A DNA stretch of 64,000 bases from NCBI RefSeq assembly GCF_963678635.1, contig NC_087070.1:9892539-9956538 (forward strand), written 5' to 3'. The stretch's first letter is position 1. Each line of letters opens with the position of its first letter. Below the pieces are notes generated by a model. The model ran no database searches. It saw only the letters and a list, made by a program, of their open reading frames with translations, and had not been told where the DNA came from. Source of the DNA: Symsagittifera roscoffensis. Lineage: Eukaryota > Xenacoelomorpha > Acoela > Convolutidae. The position numbers and the translations under genes were made by a program. Below, piece by piece: positions 12,301 to 20,329 of the stretch.

Positions 12301-15300
12301 TTCTGAGCTCAATTGTTTCAAAGCCACCTGGAGTTTTTAATTTGATTTTTGATTTGTTTTGGGTTTTTTTGAGAGTATAACACAACAGCAATCATGAACC
12401 GCTTACAGAGATCAAACTCACGTGCCATAGTGTTACATTAATTGTTCTGCCTAGAATAAGCTTTGAATATGTTTCTGATTCTAGGTAAGATTCTGCGGCT
12501 GCCTGTTCGCAAGTATCCCCCTCACGAGAACGAAGTGGAAGCCATACAGGTCCAGAAGTTGGGCATATTCTACAAGGTAAACAAAACATCCAGTGAGTCA
12601 TCATCGGTAGATTTAAGGAAAAGTTCATCGTCGGCATCATTGGCAGATGGCAGACAAGTCAATGGAATAAGAAACAAAACGAAAACCAAAAAGGCGTTCA
12701 TGGTCGATTGGAACAACACTCGAACTAAGACCATTTACCCCCGCTGTTGTTTCCCTGCTAAAGAACTGCATGCATTTTTTTTTGTTATTTTTCTGGGCTG
12801 AGTAATGTTGCCTCACCCGCAAGCAACGAGCACGAATCATGGTGGTCCTCGTACATCCGACCTTTCGATTGAGCGGCGGAGACGTTCCCCAATAATTAAG
12901 ATCTGAATTGAAAATTGTTATATGAAAGTCAAATTCTCAAAATTCGACCAAATTGTAAAAGAGAAATTTTTTACCCAGAATCGAAGAAGCTAGTTTGCTG
13001 GCTGTCACTTGGGATCCTAATTGACATTCGGAACTATTCACAACACTTAACTGAGACTATTTTAGAGAAAAAAAATTATTTGTTCGATCAAAAATAGATG
13101 TAGTAGAAAATAGTACTTAAGGGAGATTATTTGATAGTCAGTGCGCTGATGCATACAGGCAAAAGGAAGAACGTATAGTACTGATTAAAAGTAAACTATC
13201 GTTAGAGTTGTGCAAGGTAACCTTTTGAATTCAAGATTTTTTTAAAACCCAAGCCGTTTGACAACCTATTAAGCTCTTTGAACGTTTTTGAGCCTTTACA
13301 CACTGTATGTCCTACCCGTAATTCCCATTTCATTTTCAAGGTCAACTTCCCCGACGACTCCGACCTGCCGTTCGAGGTGGACAGCTTCACCCGGTCACGT
13401 GACCTGACTCAACAGATAGTGGAGAGACTGAAGATCAGAAATGCCAATGGGTTCTCACTGTTCGTACGCATCGACGACAAGGTAAATATTGATGACACGC
13501 AACTCAATATGTCATCTCAATTGCATAACATGTATTGTACCCAGGAGTGGATTTTTTTTTGGGGGGGCGCTTTTTTTTTGACAAAATTTTCCAAAAAGTG
13601 CCAAAAAAAATGCTTTTTTGACGTTTTTTTTTTCAAAGAAAGGCCTGTGGCGCAGAAAATTTGACCAAAACAGCGTCTTTTTAGTGCTTTAGGAGAGCTC
13701 GGAAAATCTATTTTCCCGGCCTAAAAAATCAATTAACCGACTTTGTATCTGTATGCTCACTTATGAGTTCGAGTGAACATATATGGTTGATCTTCTTGGA
13801 GAATTTGTAGTATAAATAAATTTTATCTGGGAAGGGGGATTCGTTTTTTGGTACAAAATTCTCACATATGCTTAACCGCTGAAATTTTTTGTGGGGGCGG
13901 CAAAAAGTCACTAGGTGCCATAGGGGGGGGGTAATAATTAAAGAGATTGGAAAAACTAAAATTGGTTTCCATTTAAGGTGATAAGTGTGGAAGAGACGGA
14001 TTACTTCTTCGACTTCATCCGATACATTACAGACTGGATCAAACGGGAAAAGAGCTCACCCGAAAGGTACTTCAAGTTTCGGCTCTTTTCTGTTTTACTG
14101 TTTTACTCACAACTGCTCGCTTTAATAATTGGAATAACTGATCATCATTCTCAAATCTGATCGGTGTAGAAATTTTTTGACAACTTCCCGGGTTGACCTC
14201 CATACACCGAAAATGATTATCATACAATTCCATAAATCAATTGTATGGAAAAATGCTTGTCATACAATTTCGAAAATTGGTTAAAAATATATAAACTAAT
14301 TTTTGTGGCTGTTTGATTCTAATAAAACAGCTTTGAAAAAAACGCTTATCATACAAATCCCATTTATGAAAAAGTTGTATGTCAAGCATTTTTTCATTAT
14401 AAATAAAATTTTCAGAAATGCTTTGAAAATGTTTTTTGAGAAAATCTATATGATACTAGTGTTTTTCGCTGGATAAAAGCTTTTTGTTCATCGAAAACAA
14501 CATTACAGTTTGAAATGAAAAAAAATGCTTATAATACAATTCCTATATATGGAAATTGTATGATAAGCATTTTTGGTCAACCCGGGTTTTTATAGAGATT
14601 GGGGTGGTTTAGGCTGTGACAAAAAGCGGCTACCGCTCAAAATCCCTTCATATTTTGATCTGCTTTGGGCGAACTTTTGAACGAAATACAAACAAAATTT
14701 AAGCGGTTTTTGATTTTTTATCACTTTTATGTTACGCTTAAACTGGGCTGAGGTGCTCCAATAATAATAAAAAAAACACTATTTTCTAGGTGTAAAATAG
14801 TTCGTGTTGAGTGTTTGAATTGTTTTATGTACCTCTTCATTGTTAGTTTGCAACCCTCTTTCTGGATTCGAAGGTGTAGCGTAGTGAGAAAAACCTGAAG
14901 CGCCACATTATCGATTCTGATAGATTTTTTCAATTGTGTTCTGTTCTACGGAGCACAAAGCGGCCACAATACTTCTTTCTGTCTTTCGGATTTTATGAAT
15001 CAATATTGAGTCCTGTCAAGAATTTTGAGTGACCACTGATTAGATAAGCCAAAGTTTTTTTGGCAGCGAAATAAGTTGAAGATATCGGCAGATAGATGAT
15101 GGGAAAAACTCGAGTGAAGTCAATGTTGGTTTGTTTGCCGGCCTTAAAGCGGCTATGCGTTCTATTAGAGCAGCATTAACAAAATAATAGTTTATGGCTA
15201 GACCTAAAGCGTCCTTACCGTACGATCAGCATAAAAATTGACCAAAAACTTAATCGGGAATAAAGATACTGATAGAAATATATTACAAAAACGGTTTTAA

Positions 15301-18300
15301 TGAAACAAGATAACGGTAATTTGCAGACAGCAGAGAGTTTTGAACAAATTGAGAGGTATAATTGTCAGTTAATTCAACACATTGGGTACAAGTATGATAG
15401 TTGCCCGGGTCAAGGTCCCAGACTGATGTCCAGACTTTCGCGAAAAAATTTTGGCATGCCCAGACTTTCCAGACCAAAATTAGGCATGTCCAGACTTTGG
15501 CGACCAACACCTGACATTTCCAGACTTTTGCTACCATGATGATCCGTCGCGACTATCGCGACCGAAGCGGAGGTGGCGCGACCAAAACATCGCGACTTAT
15601 ATTTGGTATGTCCAGAGTTGCCATTTCCAGACTTTCGCGACCGAAAAACTAAGTCGCGACTTTCGCGACCGAGGTGGATACGGAGCGACCCTGCGGCTCA
15701 GGAAACGGCGTGACCGGCGCGACCAAACTTAGCCATTTCCAGACTTTCCAGACCTAGATGGAGACGGTGCTACTTTCCAGACCAACATGGAGACGACGCG
15801 ACTTAAAAAAAGTTTTTCAGGGCTTTCGCGACCGAGGTGAAGACGGCGCGATTCAGGAAACGGCGCGACTTAAAAACGGCGATTCAGGAAACGGCGGGAC
15901 CGGCCCGGCCAGCGCGACCAAAATGTGCACTTTTAAGACTTTCGCGACTGAGGTGGAGACGGCGCGAATTTCCAGGCCGAGGCGGAGACGGCGCGACCAA
16001 GAATCATTTCATCGCAACCGTAGTGGAAGCGGCGCGACTTTAGCGCTCAGAGTGGAGACTGCGCGACTTTCCACACCAAGGCGGAGACGGCGCGACTTTT
16101 CAGACTAAGGCGGAGACGGCGCGACTTTCCAGACCGAGGCGGAGACGGCGCGACTAAGAAACAATTCTTTGCGACCGTGGTGGATGCGGCGCGGCTTTAA
16201 CAATCAGAGTGCTAAAGACGGCACAGACTTTCGCGACCCATGTCCAGACTTTCGCGACCAAATTTTGGTATGTCCAGACTTTCGCGACCCATGTCCAGAC
16301 TTTCGCGACCAAATTTTGGTATGTCCAGACTTTCGCGGCCCATGGCGCGACTCATGTCCAGACTTTCCAGATTCAAACTCTCGGCGCGACTATGCAATTT
16401 GGGTCTAAATCCGGATGTGACGCGACCCCTAAAGTCTGGACATGAGTCTGGGACCTCGACCCGGGTGGGTCCTCTAAATCAAGATGAGTACCTGAATAAA
16501 ACTTTCTAGACATTAACGTCTTAGAAAATATGGTTCGTAGTTGTTTATTTGTGTTTTTAAAGATTTCACAAAAATTGCTGGACCCAATTTTCATGCTTGC
16601 TTTTTCCTGGGACCCAACTATTAGACTTGTACTTTTTTCGCAAACATGTAAAATCAAAATAAACCAATTGTTCCAAACATATAACCAATTGCTGAGAGAG
16701 ATCATTGTAAGTGAATAAAACCAATTATTATCATCTCTTGTTTTTCTCTTCAACACTATAGATACTATCTGGACTCCTTCACCTACCAGCTGTTCTTCAT
16801 GAAGAAGACGTGGACAGACACTATTCCGGGCAGGGACAGAGTGGCCGACAACATGTTCCACTACTTCCAGGAAGTGCCAAAACTCAACCGACACTACCAC
16901 GACGTCTCACTCGGTCAGTACAGTCACTTCTCAACTAATTTCAACTTTCCCCTCCCCCCGCCTTAGAACTATAGTTATATATGCAATTCTCCTAAACTTT
17001 ACAATTGATATACAACTATGCAACCCCTGTCTTGTACTGAGTACAGATTGGCCAGGGTTATAAAATCGTAATTGATTTATTAATTATATGCGAGTTTAGC
17101 TCATGCTAACGAACTTTCCCTTATTGCAATTTCCCTTAAGTAAAAATATCTGCTATCTGGGCTAACTAAAAATATCTAAGTTTTTTATCCGGCCAAATCG
17201 TATGGTGAAACAGTACATCCCGCTCAGAGGGGGGGGGGGGCATCTTCAAAAAAAACCGATCCAATGAATCCGAACAAATTCGAACGCCGCTTAGCTTTTA
17301 TCTATTGGAATTCAGCACGGTATGCTGCTTTAATTTAAGATGCGAATGGCTGTTTTCTTCTTTCCCTAGTCCCAACTAACACAAAAAAATTTAATTATCA
17401 GCACTATGGTGTAAAATGCGGTTTTACAAGGCAATGTATGTATTGTATTTTACGTTTGTAATAGCTTAATTATTCAGCAAAACGTTAAGTATGGTTATAT
17501 TTTGCAAGTGGGGTTGGGTGGGGGTGGGGGGGGGGGCAAAGTGCCGAGTGGTTAAAGCACAGTGAAGCTGTGCATAATAGTTCATTGTGATCAAAACTTA
17601 GTGATCGAAACTCGTCATTTTTGCTGGCGCTGTTTGAAAAATATAAAGGATCGCGCCCGGGGTTATTTTAAAAGAGTCACTTTGAATTTTTTTCAGATGA
17701 AAGTTTTTTTTTAAATTCTGTAGTTCTGAAAGTGGCGCTGTTTGAAAAGTATTCTTGACCTTTTGAATTTCGGAACGATATAGTGTTGTTCAACGCTTAA
17801 AATTATTAGTTCATGGTTATTAATCGTCTTTAGCCCCCGCTAAACTTCGATTCAGATATAGCCACCTGAATTATTTTTACTATATGTTAAAAATACTGGG
17901 TAATTATTATTTAGATCAAGCCGCACACCTGGCTGCTTTGCAGTACAAGGTCAACTTCGGCGATAGTCGACTAGAGATCGGGAAGAAAATCAACCAACAC
18001 CTCCGAAGCTTCGTCCCTGAAAAACTCATCGACTGTCAAAATTCGAACGAGTGGAAAACCCAAATTATGGAAAAACTCAAAGCTCTGGATGACGTAAGAA
18101 CAGCTGAAGATGCGAAGCTGAAGTTTCTCCAGTTCATCTACAGATTGCCGACCTTCGGAAGCGCCTTTTTTGAGGTCAAGGTCAAACAAGAGTTCGACTC
18201 TCTGTATCCAGAACAACTTTTGGTGGTGATCAACAAAAATGGAGTGAGTCTTCATAATAAAGACACGAAAAAAAACTTGATCACTTTTGCTTTGACTCAA

Positions 18301-18609
18301 ATTTCAAATTGGAGATCTGGAAAAGATTATTTCCACTTAACAGTCGGAGGAAATTTGTTACGAACGGGGAAGCAAATGCTGTTCGAAACTTCGTTAGGCT
18401 ACAAAATGGATGACCTTTTGACCTCGTATGTGAAGGAACACCAGAAGATGAAGCGTGAACGAATGATGAACTCTCAGAGAGGTCAAAGAAGAGGTCAAAT
18501 GAATTACTCCAGTGCGACTTCGACTAGTTCGTCTGTTTTCAGTGCAATGAACTTTAAGCCGTCTAATTCATCGAGTTCTTCGCAGAACCCAATGGCCAAT
18601 GTACTGTAA
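245..18609 (+). CDS. MYO7A: Class VII unconventional myosin (MYO7A type), complete 15-exon gene
   Basis: Actin-based motor; class VII myosins work in actin protrusions, adhesion and sensory bundles. Coding exons: 245-385, 712-1473, 1855-1999, 2307-3251, 3665-4704, 5056-5231, 5933-6066, 6487-8381, 8716-8838, 11341-11524, 12485-12576, 13341-13481, 13978-14066, 16762-16913, 17915-18609. All phases agree and they sum to 6714 nt (2237 residues), close to the ~2200 usual for the family. Domains in order: N-terminal SH3-like start, motor (P-loop GESGSGKT ~164-171, switch [10 protein letters not shown] ~213-221, switch II DIFGFE ~442-447), four IQ motifs (~756-841), a charged helix (~842-925), MyTH4 plus FERM (~1035-1580), SH3 (~1582-1648), MyTH4 (~1715-1850), FERM (~1855-2190) and a Ser-rich tail. 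The start was chosen because [12 protein letters not shown] matches the family N terminus; the frame stays open upstream to 189, so a slightly earlier start cannot be excluded. Vertebrate MYO7A has five IQs; I see four. Confidence 0.95.
712..1473 (+). CDS. MYO7A: Myosin VII exon 2, motor with P-loop and switch I
   Basis: Residues 48-301. The acceptor is ACATTTCAG|GTG and the donor AAG|GTAGAT, both phase 0. It carries [27 protein letters not shown], the P-loop [27 protein letters not shown] and switch [11 protein letters not shown], all diagnostic for a functional myosin motor. Intron 2 (381 bp) contains a 21-bp minisatellite. Confidence 0.95.
1734..1789 (+). repeat. 21-bp minisatellite, 2.7 copies, intron 2
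   Basis: Two perfect 21-bp units at 1734-1754 and 1755-1775, each beginning ATGTTCGTCGGCC, and a 14-bp third at 1776-1789. The unit is a multiple of three and reads through open in one frame, but it lies between well-supported splice sites, so it is intronic. Confidence 0.9.
1855..1999 (+). CDS. MYO7A: Myosin VII exon 3, motor upper 50-kDa
   Basis: Residues 302-350. The acceptor is AATCTAG|GAC. The donor GAAG|GTTTTT leaves one base (phase 1). It encodes [25 protein letters not shown]...LHCGNIQ, the segment homologous to the MYO7A helix before LHLGNLQ. Intron 3 (307 bp) shows nothing notable. Confidence 0.88.
2307..3251 (+). CDS. MYO7A: Myosin VII exon 4, motor with switch II and actin-binding region
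   Basis: Residues 350-665. The acceptor is CATTTCAG|AG and the donor TCAG|GTATTG (phase 1). It contains LDVRDA-like [16 protein letters not shown], switch [50 protein letters not shown] and the SH1-proximal [10 protein letters not shown]...RQLRYSG. Intron 4 (413 bp) shows nothing recognisable. Confidence 0.95.
3665..4704 (+). CDS. MYO7A: Myosin VII exon 5: converter, IQ motifs, charged helix, MyTH4 lead-in
   Basis: Residues 665-1011. The acceptor is TAATTGCAG|GA and the donor CCAG|GTTTGG (phase 0). It starts [14 protein letters not shown] and includes [12 protein letters not shown], then four IQ-like motifs beginning [30 protein letters not shown] and [11 protein letters not shown] short highly charged helix and the [10 protein letters not shown] motif before the first MyTH4 follow. 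Nucleotides 3788-3831 recur exactly in intron 6. Intron 5 (351 bp) shows nothing recognisable. Confidence 0.95.
5056..5231 (+). CDS. MYO7A: Myosin VII exon 6, first MyTH4 start
   Basis: Residues 1012-1070, with the MyTH4 hallmark [11 protein letters not shown]. The acceptor is TTTTAAG|GGC. The end is ambiguous. The best phase-consistent pairing is a GC donor (CAGG|GCAAGA, 5232) joined to the strong acceptor TTCTGACAG at 5932. The alternative is a weak GT donor (5242) joined to TTTCCAG at 5948, which also keeps frame and shortens the protein by one codon. Confidence 0.8.
5490..5839 (-). mobile_element. hAT-type MITE copy, intron 6
   Basis: On the - strand it begins at 5839 with the terminal repeat CAGGGGCGGATTTAG, then a poly-G/C tract, GCGCCTTTGGCGCC and GGGGGAGCGCGC, in the same order as the intact copy at 58579-58866. 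The far terminus near 5490 is degenerate, so that end is approximate. It is interrupted by a 44-bp copy of myosin exon 5 (5728-5771). It lies in myosin intron 6 (5232-5932). Confidence 0.7.
5728..5771 (+). other. Exact 44-bp copy of myosin exon 5 inside the intron 6 MITE
   Basis: Identical base for base to 3788-3831 of exon 5 (residues ~707-720, [14 protein letters not shown]) and in the same orientation. The MITE sequence resumes on both sides of it: in the intact copy at 58579 the corresponding poly-C tract is continuous. The block is therefore an insertion into the MITE, not part of it. Confidence 0.9.
5933..6066 (+). CDS. MYO7A: Myosin VII exon 7, first MyTH4 middle
   Basis: Residues 1070-1115. 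It encodes [31 protein letters not shown] in part, the linker and helix corresponding to the MYO7A segment before TLKKKSKL. The donor is AAAG|GTATTT, phase 1. Intron 7 (420 bp) shows nothing recognisable. Confidence 0.82.
6487..8381 (+). CDS. MYO7A: Myosin VII exon 8: MyTH4-1, FERM-1, SH3, MyTH4-2 start
   Basis: Residues 1115-1746, the longest exon. It includes [12 protein letters not shown] and [12 protein letters not shown] (MyTH4), [67 protein letters not shown] and [14 protein letters not shown] (FERM). An SH3 module ([13 protein letters not shown] ... [11 protein letters not shown]) follows, then [11 protein letters not shown], which opens the second MyTH4. The acceptor is TTTTTTAG|AC and the donor ACA|GTACGT, phase 0. 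Intron 8 (334 bp) shows nothing recognisable. Confidence 0.95.
8716..8838 (+). CDS. MYO7A: Myosin VII exon 9, second MyTH4
   Basis: Residues 1747-1787: [13 protein letters not shown] ... [10 protein letters not shown] ... [10 protein letters not shown]. The acceptor is TTCTAG|AAT and the donor CAG|GTAGCT, phase 0 both sides. Too short to stand out as a single ORF. Intron 9 (2502 bp) follows. Confidence 0.93.
8891..9400 (+). repeat. ~80-bp minisatellite, seven units, each with a splice-acceptor-like site
   Basis: Diverged units start near 8891, 8972, 9051, 9128, 9208, 9285 and 9361 (77-81 bp apart). Each has TTTCTTCTAGGCTGC or a variant, a T-run, then TTTTCAAAAAGTGCC and CGCCTTTTTGGC. The CAAAAAGTGCCTAAA / CCCTTTTTGG words also occur inside the hAT MITEs (for example 36975-37000), which suggests that the unit arose from MITE internal sequence. 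Confidence 0.85.
9412..9447. repeat. Perfect 13-bp inverted repeat
   Basis: AGTTCTCAGTTCT (9412-9424) and its exact complement (9435-9447) flank a 10-nt spacer. The hairpin sits between the minisatellite and a gag relic and may mark an old element end. Role unknown. Confidence 0.85.
9462..10266 (-). pseudogene. Degenerate Ty3/Gypsy-type gag fragment, antisense in intron 9
   Basis: The - strand is open from about 10266 to 9753, where one in-frame TAG occurs. The same frame then continues to about 9462. The first part has the retrotransposon Gag pattern ER..F.....Q..G.....FL..L...A......Y, followed by EDKMIRM. After the TAG comes a basic stretch and a knuckle region with CPNCERK and [12 protein letters not shown], the CCHC type with one expected Cys replaced. 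No matching pol or LTR is seen nearby, so this is a dead fragment. The assignment to a Gypsy-type Gag rests on motif layout only. Confidence 0.65.
11341..11524 (+). CDS. MYO7A: Myosin VII exon 10, second MyTH4 end
   Basis: Residues 1788-1849: [28 protein letters not shown] and the [12 protein letters not shown] helix. The acceptor is ATTTTAG|GTC and the donor CTCA|GTAAGT, phase 1. The preceding 10267-11340 part of intron 9 is AT-rich with no feature I can support. Confidence 0.93.
11640..11925 (+). repeat. Dispersed repeat family X, copy 1 (intron 10)
   Basis: Shares ordered words with 20330-20620 and 40340-40625: GTAAGCCTGCTC.CTTGCTT, CGCTCGA, ACGA.TGAAAGGGCTT, CAACCCAGTCC, then AAAACACACCCGAATACAAA and CATTTTCAATGGTCGGA. 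It is non-coding and looks like a SINE or MITE. No terminal repeats were identified. Confidence 0.7.
12485..12576 (+). CDS. MYO7A: Myosin VII exon 11, second FERM start
   Basis: Residues 1849-1879: [22 protein letters not shown] in part, then KLGIFYK. The acceptor is TTCTAG|GT and the donor AAG|GTAAAC, phase 0. The frame stays open into intron 11 as far as the stop at 12799-12801 (Ser-rich). Confidence 0.93.
13341..13481 (+). CDS. MYO7A: Myosin VII exon 12, second FERM F1 lobe
   Basis: Residues 1880-1926: [17 protein letters not shown] ... [22 protein letters not shown]. The acceptor is TTTTCAAG|GTC and the donor AAG|GTAAAT, phase 0. Confidence 0.93.
13541..13725 (+). mobile_element. hAT MITE-related fragment, intron 12
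   Basis: Starts with a CAGGAGTGGATTTTTT end like the CAGGGGCGGATTTAG terminal repeat and a G-run. It continues with CCAAAAAGTGCC, CTGTGGCGCA and GTGCTTTAGGAGAGCTCGG, all in the order of the MITE copies at 37146 and 58579. The right terminus was not found. Confidence 0.5.
13978..14066 (+). CDS. MYO7A: Myosin VII exon 13, second FERM
   Basis: Residues 1927-1956: [20 protein letters not shown] then [10 protein letters not shown]. The acceptor is ATTTAAG|GTG and the donor AAAG|GTACTT, phase 2. Intron 13 (2695 bp) follows and holds a MITE and a CpG-rich minisatellite. Confidence 0.93.
14187..14586. mobile_element. Palindromic MITE with CCCGGGTTGACC terminal repeats, intron 13
   Basis: The left end CCCGGGTTGACC (14187) and right end GGTCAACCCGGG (to 14586) are perfect 12-bp inverted repeats. 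Inside, the word ATGCTTATCATACAATTCC and its complement recur in both orientations, giving multiple subterminal hairpins. No coding capacity. The same termini and words occur at 44190-46123, 47762 and in the 54567-57946 duplication. Confidence 0.75.
15418..16440 (+). repeat. CpG-rich minisatellite, intron 13
   Basis: About 1 kb of higher-order repeats of CCAGACTTTCGCGACC and GGTGGAGACGGCGCGAC-like words in an otherwise AT-rich intron. Its clearest part is two consecutive 51-bp units at 16240-16290 and 16291-16341 that differ at only one base. Several frames on both strands are open because the unit is a multiple of three and lacks stops, so the long ORFs here are not evidence of genes. Confidence 0.9.
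16762..16913 (+). CDS. MYO7A: Myosin VII exon 14, second FERM F2 lobe
   Basis: Residues 1956-2007: [36 protein letters not shown] and [12 protein letters not shown]. The acceptor is CACTATAG|A and the donor CTCG|GTCAGT, phase 1. Too short and split to be visible as an ATG ORF. Confidence 0.93.
17536..17624 (+). pseudogene. Class II tRNA-like sequence (degenerate or SINE head), intron 14
   Basis: An 89-nt segment with a strong A-box (GTGCCGAGTGGTTAAAGC), an anticodon-type stem-loop GCACA-GTGAAGC-TGTGC, a long variable region and a weak B-box (GATCGAAACTC). The ends pair (GCAAAG with TTTTGC, one G-T). Class II length fits Ser/Leu tRNA, yet the loop position reads GAA. The T-arm does not pair well, so I treat it as a tRNA-derived pseudogene. 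Confidence 0.45.
17915..18609 (+). CDS. MYO7A: Myosin VII exon 15, FERM F3 lobe and C-terminal tail
   Basis: Residues 2007-2237, ending with TAA at 18607. Includes [51 protein letters not shown] and [15 protein letters not shown], as expected for the last FERM F3 lobe. A ~50-residue Arg- then Ser-rich tail extends past the usual family end. The acceptor is TTATTTAG|AT. Confidence 0.95.
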
Positions 18610-18659
18610 AACTAAACTATTTTATCCAAAAAAATAATCATAATCATAATAATAACGAC

Positions 18660-18687
18660 AATCATAATAATAATTATTATTATGATT
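18660..18687. repeat. Perfect 28-bp AT palindrome in the myosin 3' region
   Basis: AATCATAATAATAA followed by its exact reverse complement, 51 nt after the myosin stop, within a run of ATA/TTA trinucleotides. It could form a cruciform or an RNA hairpin in the 3' UTR. Confidence 0.85.
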
Positions 18688-18782
18688 ACTATTATTATAA
18701 CATCGATTGCTGTAAGTCAATGTTTGTTAACAAGCTGTTTGTCAATGTTTGTTAACAAGCCCCATAAGCATGCCTTAAGAAA

Positions 18783-20034
18783 ATGGCCGCAGTAAAAAAA
18801 TTCAAAGCAATTTTGGATCGCAAGCAATCACTTGCTCCTGAAAACCTTGACATTGCTATTGTTTTCAATCCTTCTTGCGGTTTATTTTTATTGTATTTTA
18901 AGGACCAGCAAGATCTCTCCAAATCCGTTATGATCGATTATTTAACCTTAACGCTGGTAACTGTTTACAATTTCTTTCAAAATTTCTCATGAAGTGGTTA
19001 TAGAGTATAATATACAGATCAACTAATTGTGTAATCAATGATGTTTTCTATTCGACTTAAATTATCAGAATAATCGCATCTAGTGCAGTTCAGATTACAT
19101 TAATGGCAGTTTTAAATTTTTCATCAGTAATTTCAAATCATTTTCTGGTGCCACAAGCATATCTTGCACGAAAAAGGATTAATTTATTATTATTTGAGAA
19201 TCATGATAGGTGCCTTGATTTAATTATCATCCAATTTCAATAGACCATCTTTTTAAAATCCTTCATTTTTAAACAAATAAATGCTGAAAGCTCTACCAAT
19301 AAAGTTTATGGTAATTTATTTTAAATGATTTGAGGTAAGTTAAAATAAAGGTAAATTTCACATTAACATTACCTTAACTTTACCTTAAAAGTCTGTTAGG
19401 TTAAACTTTAGCCTAACTGAATTAAAGTAAATTACTTTAATTTAAGTTTAATTAACTGAAAAATGTAAGATTGATTTTAACTAAGCAGGAATAAGGGAAA
19501 ATAAGATAAAAACGAAATTATCCTGACAAACAGAACTTTGAGAAAGAGATTCAAAACTTTGGCCGTAGATTAAAACATTGAATCTGTTAGTCAATCTATC
19601 AAAACTTCCAATTCCATCATTCAAGGAAAACGAAAAAAAATCGTATTTATGGATGTATCCATGTATGGATGCACATGCATGTATGCCACAAACCCTTGCG
19701 AATAGCTCAGGGAAAAACTTGACAGGCCAATGGGTGATAAAAAACAAGATTACCAAAAAAAAAAAACACAAAACGACAGTCGGCCGATGGCATGGTGGCA
19801 CAGAATGTTCCGAGCACAGTGATGAAAAAAATTTCAAAAACACATTTTCAAATTTTTTTAAACAATCGAACCAATTTTCAAAAACGTTTTTTTTTTTCAA
19901 ACTTCATTTTGCTAATTTTCTTTTTTTTTCAGTTGAAGTATGCTGAGTTGAGTCAAAAACTAAAATATAATAGGCTAATAGCTGGAGATCATGAGAGCTT
20001 AAAAATGTCAAATATGCAGAGTCAAATATGCTGA
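18783..20034 (+). CDS. Candidate small two-exon gene, 91 residues, function unknown
   Basis: Exon 1 is 18783-18956 and exon 2 is 19933-20034. The start context GAAAATGG is good. The donor CTG|GTAACT and a strong acceptor (long T-run, TTTCAG) are both phase 0. Joined, they give 58 + 33 residues with a TGA stop; AATAAA follows 82 nt later (20116-20121). The protein begins MAAVKKFKAILDRKQ and has a hydrophobic stretch AIVFNPSCGLFLLYF. I do not recognise a family. It starts only 173 bp after the myosin stop with no clear poly(A) signal between, as in an operon-like pair. It could be a chance ORF pairing. Confidence 0.4.
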
Positions 20035-20115
20035 AGAGTTGTAATGGTAGATCAATATATTGTGTTTCAGTTCATTTGTCTGAAAAAGTGAAAAAAAAAC
20101 TGGAAAAAAAATGAA

Positions 20116-20121
20116 AATAAA
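20116..20121 (+). terminator. Possible poly(A) signal AATAAA
   Basis: Canonical hexamer 82 nt past the stop of the candidate two-exon gene. The background is AT-rich, so a chance match is possible. Confidence 0.35.
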
Positions 20122-20329
20122 CCTTATTTTTGATCCAGGTGTGACGAAGGGATCTGAACCAAAGCCTAGATTACCGGTAGTAATACTATCATTGGTACGT
20201 TTTCCTCATAAAATAAATAGAAAAACCAACAAAAAATGAATAAATTTCTCGAAAATTGTTTCAATTTTTTGTTTCATTTTTTGTCATAACTAAATCTTAC
20301 GCACCTAGCTCGTTATATCAGCCTTCTAT

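Noticed and set aside
11524..12490. GTAAG at both the donor and just inside the acceptor of intron 10, as if from a target duplication
   Set aside because: Five to six matching bases that also fit the donor consensus are not enough to claim intron insertion.
15300..16509. Several overlapping ORFs on both strands of the CpG-rich array
   Set aside because: Open in many frames at once because the repeat unit is a multiple of three and stop-free. They lie inside a well-defined myosin intron.
20149..20195. Possible third exon (acceptor GATCCAG, donor TTG|GTACG) after the two-exon candidate
   Set aside because: The preceding exon already ends in a stop followed by AATAAA, and no good donor links to it.
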